From CAZHOV01 sp964534315 (GTDB lineage Bacteria > Bacteroidota > Bacteroidia > Chitinophagales > Saprospiraceae): DNA of 29,658 nt. Within the stretch, counting starts at the first letter, position 1; each line of letters begins with the position of its first letter. Positions 8,400 to 15,524 of the stretch are shown in pieces. Made by a program: the position numbers and the translations under genes. The DNA is taken from positions 1 through 29,658 of the forward strand of contig CAZHOV010000063.1 of the NCBI GenBank assembly GCA_964534315.1, read 5' to 3'. Under the pieces are notes generated by a model. It made no database searches and was not told the DNA's origin. It worked only from the letters and a program-made list of their open reading frames with translations.

Positions 8400-8453
8400 A
8401 CGAATTTTCTGCATGCCTCTGGCATGCGTATCATCAAACTAAAAACATTAAAA

Positions 8454-9338
8454 ATGAAAAAATTCATATATATCATCGTATCTATCATGGTTTTGCAGTT
8501 GTTTGTTAATTCTTTTGGCAGTTTTTATGCACAAACGGCTCCAACTACCATCATTCTCGAAAGTAAAAAAGAAGCATCGAAGGAAGAATTAATCATATCT
8601 AAAAAGGTACTCAATGAACGGCTGAAAGCGGCAGGGCTGAAGAACTTTGAGATTGAAGCAAAAGAACAGTCAAGCCAGCTCCATGTGAAGCTGGATGAAG
8701 CGATTTCACAAGAAGCGCTTTACACGTTACTAACCACCAGAGGATTGTTAACTTTTATGGAGACCTATACCCTCGACGAGGTATTAGCATTGGTTGAAAA
8801 CAAACTTCTAAAAGAACGTTTGTTGAGCCTGGTAAACAAGCCTGCCAATACCAGCAATGTTATCATTAGCCAGGCTTCTATAGAGGAAATTCAAGAGATC
8901 AATGAATTGATAGGAGAGATATATAGCAGTAATACCTTAAGGGAAAAGTTGAAATTTAGCTGGAGTAAAACGGCTGATGACAATGGGCAATATGCACTAT
9001 TTGCGCTGAAAAAGGCTGAAAAAAATGAGATGTCGCTAGGAAATGCCGCTATAAAAGAAGTCTCGACGGTAATGACCGACTGGGGGCAACTTACTATTAT
9101 GATTACGTTTAATCAGCCAGGAGCTACTGATTGGGCAACTTTTACCAAGGAGCATATCAATCAGGCTATCGCTATCGTCATTGACGATGTGGTGTATTCT
9201 GCTCCGATCGTCCGGGAGGCGATTACTGGAGGAAAGGCAATGATTATCGGAGATTTTGAGCAAAAAGAAGTGATGATCCTCTCAGCTATTTTACAATGCG
9301 GAGCGCTGCCTCTGGATTTAAACGTTGCCGCTAATTGA
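8454..9338 (+). CDS. secreted SecD P1-like protein without membrane domain
   Basis: A 294-residue protein with an N-terminal signal peptide (residues 1-27, hydrophobic FIYIIVSIMVLQLFV, cleavage near FYA-Q). The mature part matches the periplasmic P1 domain of the SecD translocation subunit: VLNERLKAAGL (51-61) corresponds to the P1 base, and IAIVIDDVVYSAP (239-251), ITGGKAMIIGDF (257-268) and GALPLDL (283-289) correspond to the P1 head motifs. In SecD these motifs lead straight into the six-helix membrane domain, but here the protein stops just after GALPLDL. It therefore cannot be a translocase subunit by itself; a periplasmic binding or chaperone-like role is only inference. ATG 8454 is chosen because the signal peptide starts there, although the frame is open from 8373. 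Confidence 0.75.
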   Translation: MKKFIYIIVSIMVLQLFVNSFGSFYAQTAPTTIILESKKEASKEELIISKKVLNERLKAAGLKNFEIEAKEQSSQLHVKLDEAISQEALYTLLTTRGLLTFMETYTLDEVLALVENKLLKERLLSLVNKPANTSNVIISQASIEEIQEINELIGEIYSSNTLREKLKFSWSKTADDNGQYALFALKKAEKNEMSLGNAAIKEVSTVMTDWGQLTIMITFNQPGATDWATFTKEHINQAIAIVIDDVVYSAPIVREAITGGKAMIIGDFEQKEVMILSAILQCGALPLDLNVAAN

Positions 9339-9372
9339 TACAATTTCTTCTCTGAGGGATCTGTATTTTCTA

Positions 9373-9533
9373 AAGAGGGTGTCTCATAACACCTTTGGTT
9401 ACGAGCCACCAAACTTTCTTCTTTGAGAGGTCTGTTTTTTCTATAAAAATCGAAGATTTTTATAGAAAAAACAGACCTCTCAAAACAAAAAAACCATAAG
9501 AGGATGGCTCATAGGCTTATGAGACAGCCTCTT
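9373..9533. mobile_element. MITE-like element with terminal repeats and 30-bp perfect central hairpin
   Basis: A 161-bp non-coding element between the convergent SecD-P1-like and SDR genes. The ends are inverted repeats of AAGAGGNTGTCTCATAA (one mismatch in 17). Such GAGGCTGTCTCA ends recall those of some insertion sequences, which is recollection and not checked. The centre is a perfect 30-bp inverted repeat (9422-9451 with 9455-9484) with a 3-nt loop, followed by A-runs. A 58-bp part recurs at 12025-12082 at 53 of 58 identity. No transposase is present. It may also serve as a bidirectional terminator for the two flanking genes. Confidence 0.7.
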
Positions 9534-9543
9534 ACCAAATCTT

Positions 9544-10263
9544 CTACTTCTTCGGCGGCATAGACGGCCTCACTTCAATCTTGCTAGGCAATGTCCGTGG
9601 GTTCAGTTTCAACAAATCAACGGTCATTTGTCCCAGGTCTTCCGGTTGTATTTTCCAGGCATCCTGGTCATTTGGAACGTGGTTGTTGAAGTAGGTGGCG
9701 ACAGAACCCGGCATGATAGTAGAAGTTCGAATACCGTGCTGACGTACATCGAGCATTACAGCTTGTGTGAAGCCTACCAAACCAAATTTACTCGCATTGT
9801 AAGCAGAACCACCTGCAAAGAAATTAGTTCCTGCCAGGCTGGCGATCGAAATAAAGAAGCCTTTACTTGCTTTTAGGGCTTCAAGGCTGGCTTTAATGCT
9901 GTAAAAAACGCCGGTGAGGTTGATATCTATGGTGTCATTCCATTGCTGGGGCGTCAGATCTTCGATGGAGCCAAAATGGCCGATTCCTGCATTGGCGATG
10001 ACCACATCAATTCCGCCAAAGGTCTCAACTGCAGCATTGACTGCTTGTTGTTGACTTTCATAATTGCGCACATCAGAAGCCACACCAGCAGCTTTTCCTT
10101 CGCCCATCTCATTCAGATCAGCGACTGCTTTATTAAGGTCTTCTTCATTTCTGCCGGTAATGAGTACATTCATACCTTCCTGTACCATAGAGGCGGCAAT
10201 CCCCAGGCCAATACCTTTGGAACCGCCGGTAATGTAAGCTGTTTTTCCTTTTATATTTTCCAT
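9544..10263 (-). CDS. SDR-family oxidoreductase (FabG-like)
   Basis: A 239-residue NAD(P)-dependent short-chain dehydrogenase/reductase with a Rossmann fold. The cofactor loop is TGGSKGIG (12-19), NAG is at 91-93, and the catalytic set is Ser142 (SIASLAG), Tyr155 and Lys159 (YNASK). PGSVAT follows in the usual place. Arg38 after the second strand (LITGRNE) favours NADP(H). The fold group acts on carbonyl or hydroxyl substrates; whether this one serves fatty-acid synthesis or another compound cannot be told, and it has no acyl-carrier neighbours. It lies 57 bp downstream of the DUF1761 gene on the same strand, so co-transcription is likely, and it ends next to the MITE-like element. Confidence 0.9.
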   Translation of the reverse strand: MENIKGKTAYITGGSKGIGLGIAASMVQEGMNVLITGRNEEDLNKAVADLNEMGEGKAAGVASDVRNYESQQQAVNAAVETFGGIDVVIANAGIGHFGSIEDLTPQQWNDTIDINLTGVFYSIKASLEALKASKGFFISIASLAGTNFFAGGSAYNASKFGLVGFTQAVMLDVRQHGIRTSTIMPGSVATYFNNHVPNDQDAWKIQPEDLGQMTVDLLKLNPRTLPSKIEVRPSMPPKK

Positions 10264-10320
10264 ACGATAGGAACAGGAAAGTAAAAGGAATGTTCTTTTT
10301 TTAGTTTGAAATTCCGGGTA

Positions 10321-10815
10321 TTACTTCCAGGCAGCCATTAGCCCGCCCATCAGAAGAAAGGTAACAAACCAATAGCCCGTATGGATAGCCACATATTTCC
10401 AGTTACGTTTTTCAAACATGGCGATGATCCCCAGGACCGGAAGGGCGAAAGTAATGGCGGCAGCACCACCATGTAAGGCACCGTGCCCGAAAGAACGATG
10501 GCGATCGCCTAGTCGTTCCATAATATGCTCAAAAAACAAGGTTGATTCTGCTCCCGGCTGCATAAAGTCAGGCTCACTAACCATTAAAGAGTAAACACTG
10601 TACTGGTGGATCACCATAGAACTTAAGGTAAAGGCGGCAAATAAGCCAAACAGGTACGTCAGGCCAAAAATTACGGCCATATTTCCGCTTTGGATTTGCT
10701 CTTCGGTAATACCGGAAGCATTCATCCAGGCTTTGCCTAAAACATTTTTATTATACCAGATCGCGCCAATTATAAGCGGAATAATTGCGGCGACAAAGAT
10801 AGCAGCAAGATTCAT
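10321..10815 (-). CDS. DUF1761 membrane protein
   Basis: A 164-residue inner-membrane protein with about four hydrophobic segments. The first carries the family hallmark GAIWYNKNVLGKAWM (17-31), and the later HGALHGGAAAITFALPVL and KYVAIHTGYWFV segments also fit DUF1761. Function is unknown. A polar insert of about 30 residues (around 85-115, PDFMQPGAESTLFFEHIMER) separates the second and third helices. It lies between the SDR gene and the cNMP-binding fusion gene on the same strand, with gaps of 57 and 49 bp, so the three may form a short operon. Confidence 0.8.
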   Translation of the reverse strand: MNLAAIFVAAIIPLIIGAIWYNKNVLGKAWMNASGITEEQIQSGNMAVIFGLTYLFGLFAAFTLSSMVIHQYSVYSLMVSEPDFMQPGAESTLFFEHIMERLGDRHRSFGHGALHGGAAAITFALPVLGIIAMFEKRNWKYVAIHTGYWFVTFLLMGGLMAAWK

Positions 10816-10864
10816 ATTCAGTTGGTTTTGTTTGAGTTGTAAGATAAGGAAAAAATTGAAAAAC

Positions 10865-11959
10865 TTATCCTAATAATTTATTGGTCACTACGACTCTTTG
10901 AGCCAGTATTCTGGCCAGATTATGCCAAATGATAGCCTTATCCGCATCAGACTTCAGCCGGTTGAGGGAGGATTCGTTAAAGAGTACCACCTCGGTTTCC
11001 GAGCTGGCTGCGATGACCTGAGCAGTGCGTTTGGAATGCAAGACAAAAGCGATTTCACCAAAAATATCGCCTTCCCCAAGGACGACCAATGTTTTTCCAC
11101 CAATCACTACCTTTACCAACCCCTTATTCACAAACCCAAAAGCCTTCCCCCCGTCATTTTCGGTGATCAACACATCTCCCTCATGGCAATTCAGTACAAA
11201 GGTATCTTTGAGGAATGCTCGTTTTCCCTCTTCACTCAATCCTTCAGTTATGCTATGATGTCCTTCAAAGTCACCGTCCATTTCCGGGTAAAAGGCGGAG
11301 CCAGTCCGCAGGTGGCTGTGCTCGCGGAGGAGTTGGTAGTACCACTGGCAGATATCTTCATAAACCCTAAAATTGATGTTCCGCAATAAAGGAAGTACGG
11401 GAGAATTGATCACGGACAAATAATCCAAATCAGGTAGGCAGATCATGGCAATGCGCTCTCCCAAGTCATCAGGTAATTTCTGAATAGCCCCGATAGGCCT
11501 TAGTCCCAGCCTTTTAAAGATATAAAACCGTTCAGGATCACACGACATCATGGCGGCTACCCCACCCACCTTTAACACCTCGACGAAACAGTGACTCATC
11601 AGTACCAGAGAAGCAGAGGTCTTTTCATTTCCGTCTTCAATAACCAGATCGAAGAAAACAACAGTGCGGGGAAGATAATCTGCTGGTAATAGCTCAAAAG
11701 GGAATAGATGATTATAATCATTAAGCTTGCGCACCTGGTCACCATCTACAATTTTTAGACAGGCCACCAATGCACCACTCTGAGTATCCTGACAAGCAGC
11801 CAATAAGATATCTTCCGAGACTTCGATAGAGGTCTTTGGCTGCCTTTTCAACAATACTTCACATGCTGCAAGATCTTCTTCCGAGGTAGGAAAAAAAGCA
11901 CGGTATTGCCCGATCCAAAGATCCCATTGTTTGGCGATAAGGTGAATTAAACTGGTCAT
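10865..11959 (-). CDS. acyltransferase-like domain fused to cyclic-nucleotide-binding domain
   Basis: A 364-residue soluble protein in two parts. Residues about 1-185 resemble the N-acyltransferase fold of GNAT/autoinducer-synthase type: LVACLKIVDGDQVRKLNDYN as a central strand pair, then VVFFDLVIEDG, a helix, and YIFKRLGLRPIG near the end. Residues about 243-364 form a cyclic-nucleotide-binding domain with the phosphate-binding cassette FGEIAFVLHSKRTAQV (300-315). Its Glu302 and Arg311 are the residues that bind ribose and phosphate in cAMP receptors, so ligand binding is plausible. The domain lacks a helix-turn-helix, so it is not a CRP-type regulator. Mycobacterial Pat enzymes join the same two activities in the opposite order. 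The enzymatic assignment of the N-terminal half is the weaker part. Confidence 0.65.
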   Translation of the reverse strand: MTSLIHLIAKQWDLWIGQYRAFFPTSEEDLAACEVLLKRQPKTSIEVSEDILLAACQDTQSGALVACLKIVDGDQVRKLNDYNHLFPFELLPADYLPRTVVFFDLVIEDGNEKTSASLVLMSHCFVEVLKVGGVAAMMSCDPERFYIFKRLGLRPIGAIQKLPDDLGERIAMICLPDLDYLSVINSPVLPLLRNINFRVYEDICQWYYQLLREHSHLRTGSAFYPEMDGDFEGHHSITEGLSEEGKRAFLKDTFVLNCHEGDVLITENDGGKAFGFVNKGLVKVVIGGKTLVVLGEGDIFGEIAFVLHSKRTAQVIAASSETEVVLFNESSLNRLKSDADKAIIWHNLARILAQRVVVTNKLLG

Positions 11960-12024
11960 GCGCTACAATTCAACGTTATTTCTCCAAATTTAGGGATTAA
12001 TAATTAAACGGCAATAAAAAAAGG

Positions 12025-12120
12025 AAGATGCTGTCTCATAAGCCTATGAGCCATCCTCTTAGAGACTTTTTGTTTTGAGAGGAGTGGGTTATTCTATAAA
12101 AAATTTTAAATTTTTTATAG
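12025..12120. repeat. half copy of the MITE-like element
   Basis: Positions 12025-12082 match the reverse complement of 9476-9533 (53 of 58 bases), including the CTCATA-AGCC-TATGAG hairpin and the TTTTGTTTTGAGAGG stretch. A second hairpin, CTATAAAAAATTT with a 1-nt loop, follows at 12094-12120. The other terminal repeat is missing. It lies between the stop of arsS and the start of the acyltransferase/cNMP gene and could terminate arsS transcription. Confidence 0.65.
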
Positions 12121-12127
12121 AGTACTC

Positions 12128-13198
12128 TTAAGCTATTTCACCACCGCAACTTGAGCCGGCTCCGGCAGTACAGCCGTAGCAATGTTGATTTAGAACGATG
12201 GATCTGTCATTGATGATTTCGGCATCAAAATCATTAATGTGTTGGATAGCGTTATCGATTTTCAGGTCGAGCATTTGGTTAAAGTCGCAATCGTAGATAT
12301 AGCCATCCCAACTGATAGAGAGGGTATTGCGGCACATGAGCCCTGCAACGGTAGCGGGGTTGAAGGCATTGACCAGTTTTTCCATGTACTCGGCATAGTT
12401 ACCCGTGTCGAGTAGGTAATCAAGAAATCTGGCAATAGGGAGGTTAGTAATAGCGAAAAGGTGGTTGAATTCAATATCGTATTTACGCTTTAGTTGGCGC
12501 TTAAATTCAGCCTCAAGAGATTCTTGTGAAGCGGGCAGAAAAGCTCCGGAGGGGTTATAAACCAGATTGAGTTGCAGGTCGGATTCCTCCTTCCCATATC
12601 CGACTTCATTCAGCAGCTGAAGAGCTTTAATAGAATCTTCGAAGACACCGTCTCCCCGTTGGCTATCGGTTCGTTTTTTGGAGAAGTACGGAAGGGAAGA
12701 AACGACTTCGACCTTGTGTTTTCTAAAGAATTCCGGTAAGTCATGATATTTCGGATTGGCTACAATAATGGTGAGGTTACAGCGATCGATAACCTTTTTC
12801 CCAAGCGCGCTCACTTCTTCTACAAACCAACGAAAGTGAGGATTCATTTCAGGAGCTCCCCCTGTGATATCTACGGTATGAATACTAGGAACCGATCTAA
12901 TAATTTCCAGGCATTTCTCCAGGGTTGTCCGGTCCATATTTTCTTCCTTACGATCAGGACCTGCATCTACGTGGCAATGCGCGCAAGTCTGGTTGCACAA
13001 TTTACCAATATTGATCTGAAAGATTTCAATCCCTTTTGGTCGGAAAGGGTGGTGGCCAAGGTTAGCCACTTTATCTGAAAATTTTGGAAATTCTTCATCG
13101 ACTACATCCTTGCCATTCAGTACGTTAAGCTGAAAAAACGTATCCTGAAGTTCGTTTCCGCACGCTTTTAGCGATTTTGTCCGCTGCTTTACTCCCAT
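12128..13198 (-). CDS. arsS: arsenosugar biosynthesis radical SAM protein ArsS
   Basis: A 356-residue cytoplasmic radical SAM enzyme that, in the established pathway, transfers the 5'-deoxyadenosyl group of SAM to methylated arsenic on the way to arsenosugars. The cluster motif is CNQTCAHC (Cys68, 72, 75) followed by HVDAGPDRKE, and the SAM-binding GGAPE motif is visible as DITGGAPEMNP. The Cys-rich C-terminus HCYGCTAGAGSSCGG (Cys340, 343, 351) is a hallmark of the ArsS family. The gene lies 58 bp downstream of the AhpD-like gene on the same strand, the usual pairing. No arsM methyltransferase is seen in this window, so the methylation step must be encoded elsewhere. A perfect 36-nt palindrome lies between the two genes. 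Confidence 0.92.
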   Translation of the reverse strand: MGVKQRTKSLKACGNELQDTFFQLNVLNGKDVVDEEFPKFSDKVANLGHHPFRPKGIEIFQINIGKLCNQTCAHCHVDAGPDRKEENMDRTTLEKCLEIIRSVPSIHTVDITGGAPEMNPHFRWFVEEVSALGKKVIDRCNLTIIVANPKYHDLPEFFRKHKVEVVSSLPYFSKKRTDSQRGDGVFEDSIKALQLLNEVGYGKEESDLQLNLVYNPSGAFLPASQESLEAEFKRQLKRKYDIEFNHLFAITNLPIARFLDYLLDTGNYAEYMEKLVNAFNPATVAGLMCRNTLSISWDGYIYDCDFNQMLDLKIDNAIQHINDFDAEIINDRSIVLNQHCYGCTAGAGSSCGGEIA

Positions 13199-13216
13199 TG
13201 TTGAATTTTTTTTGTA

Positions 13217-13252
13217 CTAGGTGTGGCACATCTATAGATGTGCCACACCTAG
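13217..13252. repeat. perfect 36-nt palindrome
   Basis: An uninterrupted self-complementary sequence centred on CTATAG, with arm CTAGGTGTGGCACATCTA. It lies between the AhpD-like gene and arsS. It could be a REP-type palindrome, an RNA hairpin tuning the ratio of the two products, or a binding site. Confidence 0.75.
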
Positions 13253-13256
13253 CTAT

Positions 13257-13595
13257 CTACATTGATAATTTTTCCGCGTGATTCATCATTTGAACCCCAT
13301 ACACCAAGGTGGTACCACTCTTGATAGCTGCAGCCACATGGACGGCTTCCATCATTTGCTCTTCATCAGCTCCTTTTTCAAGGCAACCGGAGGTGTACGC
13401 ATCGATGCAATACGGACACTGAATGGCATGAGCAACAGCAAGGGCAATCAGCGATTTTTCACGCTCAGTTAGCGCTGTATCGCCATTGAATACGGTGCCG
13501 TACCAGTCGAAGAACTTTTTACCCATCTCCTCCTGCAACTGCGTTATGTCTCCAAATTTTTTTAAATCCTTCGGATCAAAATATTTCTTTTCCAT
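13257..13595 (-). CDS. arsenosugar-associated AhpD/CMD-like peroxidase-related protein
   Basis: A 112-residue protein of the carboxymuconolactone decarboxylase/AhpD fold. The redox motif CPYC (Cys60 and Cys63) is preceded by His56 in AVAHAIQCPYCIDAYTSG, as in alkylhydroperoxidase D. The N-terminus (EKKYFDPKDLKKFGDI) and the pairing with arsS match the small peroxidase-like protein that accompanies ArsS in many genomes. Its exact step is not established; disulfide or peroxide handling near the arsenic intermediate is inferred. It is probably the first gene of the unit, with arsS 58 bp downstream. ATG at 13595 is the natural start. Confidence 0.88.
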   Translation of the reverse strand: MEKKYFDPKDLKKFGDITQLQEEMGKKFFDWYGTVFNGDTALTEREKSLIALAVAHAIQCPYCIDAYTSGCLEKGADEEQMMEAVHVAAAIKSGTTLVYGVQMMNHAEKLSM

Positions 13596-13624
13596 ATTTT
13601 AAAAAGTTAATTATAAGTAAAACA

Positions 13625-13632
13625 CAAAATTA
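13625..13632 (-). promoter_or_regulatory. candidate Bacteroidota -7 element for the arsenosugar operon
   Basis: On the minus strand TAATTTTG fits the Bacteroidota -7 consensus TANNTTTG, 29 bp before the start at 13595. A TTG lies upstream (TTGAATATTATTTACG), but its spacing of about 14 bp is shorter than the usual 19-21. The rest of the 263-bp gap to the divergent glycogen phosphorylase gene is AT-rich and shows no gene. Confidence 0.25.
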
Positions 13633-13858
13633 ACGTAAATAATATTCAAGATTAACAGGCATAGTGTCCCGATGTTGACAAGGTAAGTAAATTTTTCGCT
13701 CTTCAAGACCGCATAAAATCACATAATTTGTAAAACCTACCAAAAATGTTCTCCTTTTTTTGCGGTCCTTTTCATCTGGTTATTTAACTTGTACTCAATT
13801 TTAATTGGCGAATTTTCGCCTTAATAGTGTTAGCTGTATTCATTAAAAAGCACAAGCA

Positions 13859-15469
13859 ATGAGTAAAAAGAATCTTCCTAAAGTAGCCTATTTCTGTATG
13901 GAATACGGCCTTTCCACCGATATTAAGATCTATGCCGGCGGCCTGGGTATATTGGCCGGCGACTATCTAAAAGGAGCCAAAGATGGTGGTTATCCTATCG
14001 TTGGCATCGGCATAAAATGGAAACAAGGGTATGGTGATCAAATGATTGGCCCTTCCGGAATGCCTTACGATGCCTACCATAATTATTCCTATGACTTCCT
14101 CGAAGATACCGGAGTTACCGTTGAAGTCACCATTCAAAAAGATCAGGTGAAGTGCAAAGTCTGGAAATGTACTACATTTGGTAATGCCGATCTCTATTTA
14201 TTAGACACCGATCTACCTGATAATCCTCATTCCTGGACGACCGGACAACTCTATGGCTGGTTTGGAGAGGAGCGGGTGGCTCAGGAAATCGTGCTGGGAG
14301 CCGGAGGAATCAAAGCGCTCCGCGCGCTGGGTATTGATGTCGACCTCTATCATTTCAATGAAGGCCATGCCTTGTTTGCCGGATTTGAATTGATGAGAGA
14401 GAAAATGGAAGAGGGAATGTCTTTTAAAAAAGCGTGGAAGGCGACTAAAAAGGAGGTGGTTTTTACCACCCATACCCCTGTTATTCAAGGTAATGAGTCG
14501 CATCCGATCGATCGATTGATGTACATGGGGGCTAATCTCGGCCTGAAGCGTGGTCAATTAGAAAAACTTGGAGGCAGCCCTTTTAATATGACGGTCGGAG
14601 CATTACGTTTAGCTCGAAAGTCAAATGCCGTTGCTCAGCTTCATGGTAAAACAGCCAATGAGATGTGGAGCCACGTAGAAGACCGATCTGAAATACATGC
14701 CATCACCAATGGAATACACAAACCGACCTGGGTTGATGAAAAAATGCTTGAAGCTGCCGAAACAGGAGAAGGGGTATGGGAACAGCATCAGGAAAATAAA
14801 AAGGAATTTATCCGGTTTGTAAAAAAACGGACCGGAACAGAATTTGACCTCAATAAAATGATCATTGGCTTTGCCCGAAGATCGGTACCCTACAAACGGG
14901 CTGACTTGATTTTCTCCGATCCGGATATCATCGAGCCTTACCTAAAAGACCAACGGGTTCAACTGGTCTTTTCCGGGAAAGCACACCCGCTGGATGATAA
15001 TGGCAAAAAACTGGTCTACAACCTTATGCAAAAGGTTAAAAAATATCCTAATTCGGTCGTCTTTCTCAAAAACTACGATATGGTTATCGGCCGCCAAATG
15101 ACAAGAGGTGTAGATGTTTGGCTCAATAACCCACGGCGCCCAAAAGAAGCTAGTGGCACCTCCGGCATGAAAGCAGCTATGAACGGTGTTCTTAATTTTA
15201 GTATTCTCGACGGATGGTGGCCTGAAGCCTGTAACCATGGTGTCAACGGCTGGCAATTTGGCGATGCCTTCGAAAGCAAAAAGGTCAAGAAACAGGATAA
15301 ACATGATGCCAAGGCACTGTACGATGTCCTCGAAAAAGAGGTGATTCCTACCTATTATAAAAATAAAGACAAGTGGGTAGAAATGATGCGCGAAAGTATC
15401 AACAGTACTAAGGAAGAATTTGGCGTACAGCGGATGCTAAAGGAATATTATGAGTTGTTATATAGGTAA
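13859..15469 (+). CDS. glgP: alpha-glucan (glycogen) phosphorylase, short form
   Basis: Releases glucose 1-phosphate from glycogen or maltodextrin by phosphorolysis, using pyridoxal phosphate, in the cytoplasm (GT35). At 536 residues it is the short type that lacks much of the N-terminal part of the 800-residue enzymes. The start AYFCMEYGLSTDIKIYAGGL (10-29), HFNEGHALF (165-173), GFARRSVPYKRADL (337-350) and the cofactor region EASGTSGMK (430-438), with Lys438 as the pyridoxal-phosphate lysine, are all present. ATG 13859 precedes the conserved start by nine residues. It is convergent with the debranching enzyme gene glgX 55 bp away, and the two act together on the same polymer. Confidence 0.92.
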   Translation: MSKKNLPKVAYFCMEYGLSTDIKIYAGGLGILAGDYLKGAKDGGYPIVGIGIKWKQGYGDQMIGPSGMPYDAYHNYSYDFLEDTGVTVEVTIQKDQVKCKVWKCTTFGNADLYLLDTDLPDNPHSWTTGQLYGWFGEERVAQEIVLGAGGIKALRALGIDVDLYHFNEGHALFAGFELMREKMEEGMSFKKAWKATKKEVVFTTHTPVIQGNESHPIDRLMYMGANLGLKRGQLEKLGGSPFNMTVGALRLARKSNAVAQLHGKTANEMWSHVEDRSEIHAITNGIHKPTWVDEKMLEAAETGEGVWEQHQENKKEFIRFVKKRTGTEFDLNKMIIGFARRSVPYKRADLIFSDPDIIEPYLKDQRVQLVFSGKAHPLDDNGKKLVYNLMQKVKKYPNSVVFLKNYDMVIGRQMTRGVDVWLNNPRRPKEASGTSGMKAAMNGVLNFSILDGWWPEACNHGVNGWQFGDAFESKKVKKQDKHDAKALYDVLEKEVIPTYYKNKDKWVEMMRESINSTKEEFGVQRMLKEYYELLYR

Positions 15470-15479
15470 ACGGTGAGCC

Positions 15480-15512
15480 GTGAACGGAGGGGACTCACAG
15501 CTAACCGTTCAC
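15480..15512. terminator. inverted repeat between glgP and glgX
   Basis: GTGAACGG (15480-15487) pairs with CCGTTCAC (15505-15512) around a 17-nt loop, between two convergent stops. The stem is short and no T-run follows directly, so termination is plausible but unproven. Confidence 0.35.
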
Positions 15513-15524
15513 TGTACACTTATC

